Shown here: one piece after another, positions 1 through 7,599 of the stretch
How positions within the stretch are numbered: position 1 is the first letter of the stretch
How the letters are laid out: every line of letters starts with the position of its first letter
Assembly (NCBI GenBank): GCA_963575745.1
Contig: CAUYUJ010011503.1
Location: 132,001 to 196,000, forward strand
Length of the DNA stretch: 64,000 nucleotides
Direction of reading: 5' to 3'
DNA from: Prorocentrum cordatum
Lineage: Eukaryota > Sar > Dinophyceae > Prorocentrales > Prorocentraceae
Translations under genes and position numbers: made by a program
The notes under the pieces: generated by a model
The model's input: only the letters and a program-made list of their open reading frames with translations
Told to the model about the DNA's origin: nothing
Database searches by the model: none

Positions 1-16
1 ATACCGTTGGAGCACG

Positions 17-27
17 TTTGGCTCAAG
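17..27 (+). other. Match to the 3' end of the dinoflagellate spliced leader
   Basis: The 11 bases TTTGGCTCAAG equal the last 11 bases of the conserved 22-nt DinoSL that is trans-spliced onto dinoflagellate mRNAs. A CCGT lies at 4-7, where the leader's 5' part would be, but the middle does not align without gaps. A relic leader would mean that the sequence to the right derives from a reverse-transcribed mRNA. An 11-base match near the window edge could be chance. Confidence 0.3.
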
Positions 28-1094
28 GGGAAAAACATATATTGCCCCTGCTGCTGCCGCGCAGTTTCTGGCTTGGCAGCAATTTGGAAGCCCATGGTGA
101 ACCTCGCGAAAAACTTATGGTCACAGGCGCTCCCACAGAGGTGCAAGTGTGGGCCGAGTCTGAGGTGCCTCATCACTCCTAGGGACATCCAGGTTCTGGA
201 AACTTTCATCGCGCGCCAGCGCGGGGCGATCCTGGAGGGCGCCCATTCGCGCGCCGAGACTCTCTCGAGCCGCCGGGTCTTGGAGGAGTTCGGGGTGGGC
301 CCCTTCTTTTCCGAATTGCGCGCGCGTAGTAGGCTCGGAGTTCTATCGGGATCTCAGCGAGGCCACAGAGTGTCATTGGCAATTCTGGGCAGCTATGCAA
401 TGCTCCATGGCGGTTGGCGGCGATGTTCTACTTCGTGGTCGGGTGCCTCCTCCGGGACAACTGCGGGCCTTCCAACTGCAGCGAGATATCGATTCCCTCG
501 GAAACGTGGAGCCTGGCGAAAGTTTGCTGCTCCAGGCTGAATATGGCCCGCGCTATCTTCTGTTTGACCTTCGCTCAGCGAAGAGTTTCAGTCGGTTGAC
601 GTCAGCAAGCTTCCGGCGCATTTTCTTTTAGTCCTCGGCCGCTGGCGACGCGCCGCAGGCCGACGGGGTGGAAAGGTATTCGACTTGCCGAGTGCACGTG
701 GACGACGTGTCACAATGCTTTACCCGCAGGACCAGAACACGGCAACCTGCCGCTCGCATAACGTCTACAAAAGGTGGTATTCATGGAAAGTTTCGCGTAG
801 CAGGAATATGCACACCTACGAATACATGCATTATGCGTGGCAGTGGCTTCAGAGATCGCACCGTAGCACGGCAGAACACCCGGCATAGCCTCATCATATT
901 GTATTGTCCGCGTAGCCGAGGAAGGTGCAGAATTTCCACCGACGGCTTCAATCGTCGCAAATGTAACGTTTGTCTTGGGGAGCTTTAATCCGCCGCAGGT
1001 CTCGTCGAGCAGTTGTTCCTGCATATGAGATCGCGCCTCGGCGCTTCTTTCCACGCGCGCCTTAAAGGGGGCGGCAGGGTCGAGGTCGGGGCTG
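28..1094. other. Stretch without a supportable gene
   Basis: Open frames here are short, overlap on both strands and show no domain or repeat pattern. The sequence is of mixed composition with some GCGC-rich parts. If the spliced-leader match at 17-27 is real, this could be decayed retroposed mRNA, but no coding signal supports that. Confidence 0.3.
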
Positions 1095-1589
1095 GTGGGG
1101 CCACGAGGGCAGAGTTTCATGGGCGCACCGGGGCCTGCGCAGACAGTCACCGAAAAGGGGGGGGAAAGGCTGGGGGGCGACTGGGGCGTGATCGAGGCGA
1201 TGGGCAGGGCCCCTGCGCGCGACGCCTTGCTGGCCCAGTTGGAGGCCAGAGGGGGCCTCGAGCGCGCCGCATTCAGCGCCGCGCTGATAGTTCGCAAGGC
1301 CACAGTGACCGAGGCAATTCACGACTCCTTCCAGGGCGACCTCAAGATGCGCAGGGGCGAAGAGCACAAGGGAAACGAGCTCGCAGGCCCCGCGTCCCAA
1401 GCCCTTGTCGCACTTCTTGCCGCGGCCGAGGCCTGCAAGTTCAAGGATGCATCGTCGAGGGCGGAAGCGTCTCAGCAGCAGCCGCAGCAGGACCCCGCGG
1501 TCAAGCTGAAGGGCTTGATGGTCAGCCCAGTCGAGGTCCCGTCGGCGACGCATAGTCCCCCAGGGCTGCGGTTCCAGTGGATCAGATGA
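1095..1589 (+). CDS. Hypothetical protein, weakly supported
   Basis: A 164-codon open frame rich in Ala, Glu, Arg and Gln. The middle (roughly residues 30-110) reads like an amphipathic helical segment, followed by a Gln-rich stretch and a short tail. It has no recognisable domain, signal peptide or membrane segment. A competing open frame of similar length lies on the opposite strand (1062-1691), as often happens in GC-rich DNA. The amino-acid composition looks more natural on this strand, which is the only reason for preferring it. It could be one exon of a larger gene or nothing at all. Confidence 0.2.
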   Translation: MGPRGQSFMGAPGPAQTVTEKGGERLGGDWGVIEAMGRAPARDALLAQLEARGGLERAAFSAALIVRKATVTEAIHDSFQGDLKMRRGEEHKGNELAGPASQALVALLAAAEACKFKDASSRAEASQQQPQQDPAVKLKGLMVSPVEVPSATHSPPGLRFQWIR

Positions 1590-1699
1590 TCTGTGAAGCG
1601 ATCCGAGGCATTGGCGGAGATGTGAAAATGACACGCGCACATCGCAACAGCATGCGCCGCCACTCGGAAGAGGCAAGCGCCGTGGAGGCAAATGATGAG

Positions 1700-2484
1700 T
1701 CCCTTCGGCCGCGCCCCCGTGCAGGGCCTCTCTGTGCCAGGCCAGCTGCCTGCTGTCAGCCGCCTGTCTCGGTTGTGCTGATTCCCCCCCCCGTGGTCCT
1801 CAGTCGCCTGCCTCGGGCCCCGGCCCCCCCCCTTCGTCGCCGTGCGGTCGTTCCCCCATCCTCGTGATGTACAGCTTCAGTTGAATTTCTTTAGGCGTTG
1901 CAGGTGGCATCGTGGTTGCCAGAAGGCGAAGTGGCGAATCGGGAGGTGCTAGCAACGTCTAGCGTGCCCTAACCCGAGCCAGAACTTGTTTCCCCGGGGT
2001 GTCGACTGGGGTGTGAAGGGCTTGAGAACTGAAGTGAATTCCGGCTCCTCCTCCTCCTTTTCCTCCTCTTCCCCCCCTCCTTCTCCCCATCCTTCCCCCT
2101 CCAACACTCCCCCCCCTCTCCCCCTTTCCTGTCCTCCGCCCCTCTTCCTCATTGCAGCTGTTCGTCGCCGCGCCACCGCGCGTGTCAGTAGCGCAGGCCA
2201 CAGAGGGGGTTCGCCTAGTATTTAAGAGGCTCACGCCATTCCGCCGAGTGAGAAAGGTTGTCGACGTGTGGGGCCTTTGGGATTTTCCCAACCATCCTGT
2301 GGTGTTGGGTCTTCGTTTTGAAGAGACGGCGTTCCGCGTCTCACCTCCTCCCGCTGCCCCCTCCCTCCTCCCCCTCCACCCTCCCCCCGTCCGCGTCGTC
2401 ATCGTCATCGTCAGCATCGTCATCATCATCGCCATCGTCATGATCCACCTCAGCATGATCATCGCCATCGCTATCGTCAGCGCT
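1700..2484. other. Low-complexity C/T-rich intergenic sequence
   Basis: Contains poly-C runs (about 1785-1860), a homopyrimidine tract (about 2040-2150) and an imperfect CATCGT/CGT microsatellite (about 2390-2480). No gene seen. Confidence 0.5.
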
Positions 2485-2630
2485 GCGCCCCTCACACGGT
2501 TCGTGGCATCGCATGGAGTTCCGCCGAATGCCAGCGTGGCAGCGGTTGCAAGCGTCACCGCCGCCGTATTTTGACACATCCTTCACGCTTTTCGTGTCCC
2601 CGTAGGGGCGCTGTCCGCAAGGGTGGCCGC
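2485..2630 (+). repeat. Satellite S1, left fragment interrupted by TE1
   Basis: About one and a half units of the S1 satellite, recognisable by the 'cctcacacggttcgtgg' core, the 'gagttccgccgaa' segment and the 'gtccgcaagg' segment. It stops exactly at the TE1 insertion and the array resumes at 12609. Bases 2626-2630 (GCCGC) are the left copy of TE1's target-site duplication. Confidence 0.8.
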
Positions 2631-2834
2631 TGTGAAGAGTGCACCCCCCTGCCCCTCTGCCGCCCGTGCCACCGTGCGCGTATGATGTGTACAGGGCCAT
2701 GCCCAGCACTTCTTATATTCATGTTTGTGGCATGCACGCTGCCCGCCGCTATTTTGGCCCTAGTCCTAGGGCCCTGGGACTGCGCCGCAGTTTCGACCGC
2801 CGCGCGGCCCGCGCGGAAAACAACTGCACTGACA
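2631..2834 (+). repeat. TE1 5' LTR
   Basis: 204 bp, TG...CA ends, matching 12405-12608 at about 96 percent by eye. It would hold the promoter and R region, but no promoter motif could be assigned with confidence. Confidence 0.92.
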
Positions 2835-2835
2835 T

Positions 2836-2847
2836 TGGTAGCGGAGC
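2836..2847 (+). other. TE1 primer-binding site, initiator-tRNA-Met-like
   Basis: TGGTAGCGGAGC starts one base after the LTR. It resembles the complement of the 3' end of eukaryotic initiator methionine tRNA (ending in ...CTACCA), the usual primer of copia elements. The identical 12 bases occur at the same place in TE2 (25340-25351). Confidence 0.8.
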
Positions 2848-2913
2848 TTGTAAGCCCCAGCGGACGCACTGCGTGCTCTGCTTCGGTGGTCGCGACCACC
2901 TGCGCGGGCCGCC

Positions 2914-5886
2914 ATGGCTGCCAGCCAAGACGGCTCAGACGCGGAGGCTGCGTCCTCCGCTGGCACAGGTCCCCCGGACCTGCATGCGGTCCTGCGCGTG
3001 GTGGCCGAGACCCAGCGGGAGCTCTTGGCCTTGCATCGGGATCGTGGTGGCGACGGCGGTCCCAGACGTACGCGTCTACTGCTGTCGCAGGTGAAGCTCC
3101 CAGAGTTCGATGGTGCAGTCGGTACGAGTACCAAGAAGTACCGAGAGTGGCGCAAGGAGGTTGAAGTCATCCGCAACCTCAACCAGCTCTCCGACGTGGA
3201 GCTGGGCCTGATCATCTACAGTCAGGTGACAGGTCGAGCCAAGGAGCTCATCGAAGTTCTTGACGCGTCGGACCTCCGACGCGAGGACACGCTCGAGACC
3301 ATCTTTGCTATCTACGACGACGCCTTCGAGAAGATGGATCACGAGCGCCTCGATCAGGTGCATCAGGAGTGGGGGCGAGCACATCGTCGAGCTGGGCAGC
3401 CCATCGTGGATTGGACAACGTACTTGCGCAAGAAGCGCATGGAGTTGCAGCTCGAGGATCCCACTTCAGCGATTAGCGATCGCGCGCTGGCGAGCAAGAT
3501 GCTCCGTGGCGCTGGGCTGTCGCAGAAGGAGCGAGCGCAGGTGCTCTTCAACTGTGGCGGCATCTACGACTCGAAGCGGATGGAGGTCGTGCTGAAGGCA
3601 GCCTACTCGAAGGTGCACGACGCCGAGAAGCGCTCGGTGCTCCCTCGCCGCTCGCCGTTTGTGGCGCAGCGTGAGCACGGGCGCTCCTCCGGGAACTCGG
3701 GCGGTCGCTATCCGCGCCCCCCCATGGCTCGCAGGCCATGCGTGCTGCGAGGACGCCCTGGCCAGCATGTGCACGAGGTGGAGAACGGTGAAGACTACGA
3801 TGAACACCACTGCGACCTGGAGGAGGCGCAGCACGACGAAGATGAAGCAGATGAACAGGACGATGGAGACCCCGGAGCTAGCGAGGGGATCATCTTCGAG
3901 GACGGCGCCGAGGTCGAAGAGGAGCTGGCGTCGGACAGCGACGGGCCTGATGACGAGGAGTACGAGGCACCGGAGGATCTTCAGGAAGCGTTCTTGGCCG
4001 GTTGGAGGGCCAAGCAGAAGACGGCAGTACAGCGTCAGAAGCGCGGGTTCGTTGCCCCTCGGCAGCGGGGCCCCAAGAAGATCAACGCCAGCGGCTCCTT
4101 CCAGGCTGGTCGGAAGCCGACGGACCAGCGCAAGGCTAATAGCCGGTGTGCTGACTGCGATCAGCCCGGCCACTGGCGTGGCGACCCGGAGTGCCCCAAG
4201 GTGAAGAGTGGCGAGCGCGAGCCGTGCAACAAGATCGGGCCAAAGAGTGGCCAGCCAGCGTCGCCCATCCAGCGGAGCTCTGTGAAGCCGCCGGCTCCAA
4301 GGCAGGTGCATGGACCGATCGTCCACTGGGTTGGCATGGCAGGCAGTGCCGAGGAGCGTCGTGGCCGCGCTCCATGGCGCCGTGCTCCCCAGTCGGTGCC
4401 TGCCCAGAGGCATCCGGTGGAGGGCCGAGCCGATGCTCCAGGGCGGATCGTCATGAATCCCAGACCCAAGAGCATGCCTGCGCCGAGTCTACGCCGGGAC
4501 GCCGACGATGGCCCAGGGCCCGCACAGAGCAGTGATGAACGTGCGCGCGCCCGTGCCAGGCGCGGGGGGGATCAGGAGGACGAGGATGCATGCGTGCGTT
4601 GCCATCGCATTCTGGCCAACACCCACCCAAAGGGGCACAGCGTGGAGTTGGAGGTTCCTGACCTTGCCACGGTCCATCACATCGTGGAGCGCGTGACGAA
4701 CAAGAAGCCTATCTTCTTCAAGCAAGGCCGCTTCGAGAGCCTCGACTTCGTCCAGGGTCGGCTCATGCGTCAGCTGACCACGTCGAGGCCTTGCACGGCG
4801 GCTGAGGTGGATCTCGACGAGATCACGGCAACTATGTTCAAGATCGTGATGGGCGGCAATCGTGATACCAAGCCCCGTGGCGATCGGCGCGGTGAAGGCG
4901 GGAGTCGTGACGCCAAGCATCGTGAAGATCATCTTCGAGATCGTCGTGATGACCGCCAGCGTGGTCGGGGAGCTGTTCTCCGTGAGCATCGTGCCCCTCC
5001 TCCGCCCGAGGCGGAGGCCTCCTCGCGTTCAAGGTCGCGGAGTGCACCGGAAGGCCGCGGTGAGAAGGAAGAGAAGCGGAGTCCACCAGAAGACCGCGGT
5101 GAGAAGGAAGAGAAGGAAGAAAATAAAGAGAAGAAGAAGAAGGCGAGGAGCAGTAAAGAAGAGAAGAAAGAGAGAAAGAAGGCAAGAAGCAGCAGGGAAG
5201 TGAAGAAGGAGGCCGAGGCCAGCGAGGAGGATGAGGCCAGCGAGGAGGATGAGGCCAGCGAGGGCGACAACGATCAGCGGCGTGAGGATAAGGAGGTGCC
5301 GTTCACGCCGGAGGAGATGGATGAGATCTTCTGCAGCTGGTATCCGCGTCAGGACATCTTTAGGGATTACCTGACGCCGCCGGCAACCATCCACTTCATC
5401 ACCAAGAACGACCGCATCGTGCGCCTCAACCTCTACACGCGCCGCTGCGAGAAGCCGGACTTCTCTCCAGCCAGTGGCCCTGCGAGGGCCTATCCTGTAT
5501 TCGTGGTGGATGCCGCAGCGGCGGCGTCGGCGAAGGGAGCGTCGAAGATTAAAGGGTCCCCAGACGGAGCTGTGCCTGGACTAACGTCTGCCGCTCCGAC
5601 TGGGGAGGCCGCCGCTGTTCCTAAGGACGAGGACTGGGTCATGGCAGGAGCCTCCGAGGACGTGAGAAAGAGCGAGGAGAAGAAACGACTGGAGGTCTTG
5701 CAGCGCGACAAAGCCGAGTTACTGGACCGACTCGCGCTGATAGAGAAACAGGAGATGGATATGCATACCCGATTGAACCCAGGCGAGGTCTACGACGGCC
5801 TGCCGAAGCGACGTGAGCAGGCACCTCTGCCAGAGCGTGTCCTGCCTACATCTCCTGAGCAGCAGGGGTCGGAAGCGTGTGGATGA
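2914..5886 (+). CDS. gag: TE1 Gag-like polyprotein
   Basis: A 990-codon frame. The ATG lies in a good context (gccgccATGg) 66 bases after the primer site. Residues about 60-235, beginning VKLPEFDG, are helical and resemble the capsid-like domain of copia Gag proteins. An acidic segment follows (about 290-350). Residues 412-427 form a zinc knuckle of the form C-x2-C-x4-H-x6-C, slightly longer than the usual CCHC spacing, which should bind the RNA genome. A further Cys/His cluster is near residue 555. The C-terminal third is highly charged with RS, KE and EEDEASEEDE repeats. The frame ends just before the small frame at 5877. It packages the element RNA in cytoplasmic particles. It is long for a copia gag and may be partly degenerate. 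Confidence 0.8.
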   Translation: MAASQDGSDAEAASSAGTGPPDLHAVLRVVAETQRELLALHRDRGGDGGPRRTRLLLSQVKLPEFDGAVGTSTKKYREWRKEVEVIRNLNQLSDVELGLIIYSQVTGRAKELIEVLDASDLRREDTLETIFAIYDDAFEKMDHERLDQVHQEWGRAHRRAGQPIVDWTTYLRKKRMELQLEDPTSAISDRALASKMLRGAGLSQKERAQVLFNCGGIYDSKRMEVVLKAAYSKVHDAEKRSVLPRRSPFVAQREHGRSSGNSGGRYPRPPMARRPCVLRGRPGQHVHEVENGEDYDEHHCDLEEAQHDEDEADEQDDGDPGASEGIIFEDGAEVEEELASDSDGPDDEEYEAPEDLQEAFLAGWRAKQKTAVQRQKRGFVAPRQRGPKKINASGSFQAGRKPTDQRKANSRCADCDQPGHWRGDPECPKVKSGEREPCNKIGPKSGQPASPIQRSSVKPPAPRQVHGPIVHWVGMAGSAEERRGRAPWRRAPQSVPAQRHPVEGRADAPGRIVMNPRPKSMPAPSLRRDADDGPGPAQSSDERARARARRGGDQEDEDACVRCHRILANTHPKGHSVELEVPDLATVHHIVERVTNKKPIFFKQGRFESLDFVQGRLMRQLTTSRPCTAAEVDLDEITATMFKIVMGGNRDTKPRGDRRGEGGSRDAKHREDHLRDRRDDRQRGRGAVLREHRAPPPPEAEASSRSRSRSAPEGRGEKEEKRSPPEDRGEKEEKEENKEKKKKARSSKEEKKERKKARSSREVKKEAEASEEDEASEEDEASEGDNDQRREDKEVPFTPEEMDEIFCSWYPRQDIFRDYLTPPATIHFITKNDRIVRLNLYTRRCEKPDFSPASGPARAYPVFVVDAAAAASAKGASKIKGSPDGAVPGLTSAAPTGEAAAVPKDEDWVMAGASEDVRKSEEKKRLEVLQRDKAELLDRLALIEKQEMDMHTRLNPGEVYDGLPKRREQAPLPERVLPTSPEQQGSEACG
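5559..5620 (+). repeat. Internal 62 bp direct repeat, copy 1
   Basis: Matches 6310-6371 at about 58 of 62 positions. Both copies encode PDGAVPGLTSAAPTGEA when read in the appropriate frame. The spacing of 751 bases is not a multiple of three, so the copies are read in different frames. Confidence 0.8.
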
Positions 5887-6335
5887 ACATGGAGGGAGTT
5901 CGACGACGTGTTCATCTTCCAGCGCCTCCAGGAGCCGCGAGCTCAGGTGCCCCTGCCGCTGCGACGGCATCTCCAGCTGCATCTGGAGCCCCGCGCGTAG
6001 TCACCGCCTCTGGACGGAGCTACGTCATGAGTGTCGGTGCCACGCAGAGCGACTTGGAGAAGCAGCAGATGCACCGAGCCATGTACGACTCGCAGTTCGA
6101 CGGCGAGAGGCTGGTCCCAGGTCTGAAGGCGAAGTTCGACCCAGAGCTCATGCAGCAGCAGGCTGCGTGTGTTCATCCGGTGGGCGAGCTGAAGTGGCAG
6201 TCAAACGGCGCCGTGATCTTCGCGAAGTGCAAGAAGTGTTCGTTGAAGTCGGTGATCCATTGCACGGTGGAGAAGCCCAAGACGGATGAAGGGGAACCTC
6301 CCAGGAACACCCAGACGGAGCTGTGCCAGGACTAA
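5877..6335 (+). CDS. TE1 segment with a Cys/His zinc-ribbon-like motif between Gag and protease
   Basis: A 152-codon frame, one base back from gag and overlapping it by 10 bases. After an Ala/Pro-rich start, residues near 90-130 contain C-x-H-P, then L-x-W, then C-x2-C (CKKC) and a further Cys (IHCTVE), a likely metal-binding fold. I have the impression that a C-x-H-P...C-x2-C domain recurs in dinoflagellate copia polyproteins, but cannot name it. It is probably part of the original continuous polyprotein, separated now by frameshifts. It ends where the second copy of the 62 bp repeat begins. Confidence 0.5.
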   Translation: MWMNMEGVRRRVHLPAPPGAASSGAPAAATASPAASGAPRVVTASGRSYVMSVGATQSDLEKQQMHRAMYDSQFDGERLVPGLKAKFDPELMQQQAACVHPVGELKWQSNGAVIFAKCKKCSLKSVIHCTVEKPKTDEGEPPRNTQTELCQD

Positions 6336-6371
6336 CGTCTGCCGCCCCGACTGGGGAGGCCGTCGCCGTTC
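6310..6371 (+). repeat. Internal 62 bp direct repeat, copy 2
   Basis: See 5559-5620. It is followed directly by two tandem 24 bp units (6376-6399 and 6400-6423), each encoding GADPWAAK. Confidence 0.8.
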
Positions 6372-7081
6372 AAAAGGGCGCGGACCCCTGGGCAGCAAAG
6401 GGCGCGGACCCTTGGGCAGCAAAGGGGGGGTCCGCGGCCCACATGGTCACTACCCGAGAGGAGTGCCCCCGCAAGGTGGTAGACGAGCAGCCCGTCATGC
6501 TTGTTGTCTTGCCCGCGGGGCTGGCTATGATTGACGCGGGCTGCAAGCGGGCTGTCGGTGGACGTCCTTGGCACGTCGAGCTGCAGAAGACTTTGGATGC
6601 CATGGGCGTGCCGTGCCACAGCATCAACCAGCGCGAGTACTTCAAGTTCGGCCCAGGCGTGCCGCTCTTGTCAGAGCGTGCGTGGTGCTACACAGTCGGC
6701 ATCAATGGTACGCAGGGCGAGGATGTGATCTCCGAGGTCGATGCCGAGGTGCCAGGTCTCATCGGTCCTGATGAGATGGCAGAGTGGGACGCAGCAATCA
6801 GCTTCAGGAGCGGTACTTTCACGGCGAACGGTGTGACCAAGCCGTTGGTTCCGGCTGCGTCCGGGCATCCGTGCGTGTCATTGCTGGATTTCCCGGCACC
6901 GGTCGCGAGTGCCTTCCCCGTCGGACAGTCAGAGGAGCAGGACGAGCTCGCCGACGAGATGTTCAGCGGAACTGCGAGCCACGAGGAGAAGGATGAGCGC
7001 AGCGTCGCTGAGACCGTCGAGGAGGAGGACACGCACGATCTGATAGCAACGACGGCCAGGATGCAGGCGATTCAGAGCTGA
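6323..7081 (+). CDS. TE1 aspartic protease region
   Basis: A 252-codon frame, again one base back from the previous one. The retropepsin signature is recognisable: a hydrophobic strand leads into I-D-A-G-C (about residues 70-74), where the catalytic motif is normally D-T/S-G. The second half has LIGPDEMAEWDAAISF, matching the conserved 'LLG...W...gAviDF' region of copia-type proteases. Replacement of Thr/Ser by Ala in the active-site loop may weaken the enzyme. Its role is to process the polyprotein. An acidic tail follows and the frame ends at TGA 7079-7081. The neighbouring -1 frame continues sensibly through that point (SDPESAETASSDEEVFMEN) towards integrase. Confidence 0.65.
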   Translation: MPGLTSAAPTGEAVAVQKGADPWAAKGADPWAAKGGSAAHMVTTREECPRKVVDEQPVMLVVLPAGLAMIDAGCKRAVGGRPWHVELQKTLDAMGVPCHSINQREYFKFGPGVPLLSERAWCYTVGINGTQGEDVISEVDAEVPGLIGPDEMAEWDAAISFRSGTFTANGVTKPLVPAASGHPCVSLLDFPAPVASAFPVGQSEEQDELADEMFSGTASHEEKDERSVAETVEEEDTHDLIATTARMQAIQS

Positions 7082-7190
7082 GTACATCCCACTATCACAC
7101 CAGCGACCCAGAGTCCGCGGAGACGGCATCGAGTGACGAGGAGGTTTTCATGGAGAACGCGGACAACGAGGTTTTCATGACGAAAGGTGC

Positions 7191-7366
7191 TCGCAGGCAC
7201 GTCCGGAGCAACCTGAAGGAGCTGGAGGTTTTGATGACCGAGGAAATGGCGAACAGGAAGCTTCGGGCTGATCGGCAGGAGCAGGACGCCCTCAAGCACT
7301 ACCAGGAGGAACGTGCACTACCCTTTCAGAGGGAGACCCGGCGGCGACCGGGGCCCTGGAGGATCG
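7191..7366 (+). repeat. 176 bp direct duplication, copy 1 (inside TE1)
   Basis: Matches 7424-7599 without a visible difference; the offset is 233 bases. Because 233 is not a multiple of three, the duplication itself breaks the reading frame between protease and integrase. Short copies of 'gaggttttcatg' at about 7140, 7169 and 7403 mark the junctions and may have mediated slippage. Confidence 0.9.
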
Positions 7367-7423
7367 AGAGAGGAGGTTCTTCATGATGGGCGCGGACATT
7401 GCGAGGTTTTCATGACTCACGAT

Positions 7424-7599
7424 TCGCAGGCACGTCCGGAGCAACCTGAAGGAGCTGGAGGTTTTGATGACCGAGGAAATGGCGAACAGGAAGCTTCGGG
7501 CTGATCGGCAGGAGCAGGACGCCCTCAAGCACTACCAGGAGGAACGTGCACTACCCTTTCAGAGGGAGACCCGGCGGCGACCGGGGCCCTGGAGGATCG
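7424..7599 (+). repeat. 176 bp direct duplication, copy 2 (inside TE1)
   Basis: Second copy of 7191-7366. From here the frame is continuous into integrase. Confidence 0.9.

Noticed and set aside
7-540. 177-codon frame starting next to the spliced-leader match as a retroposed protein
   Set aside because: The frame has an unlikely composition, no domain, and overlaps other open frames. The leader match alone does not support a coding call.
7150-7386. Separate small gene
   Set aside because: It is the first copy of the 176 bp TE1 duplication read in its original frame.
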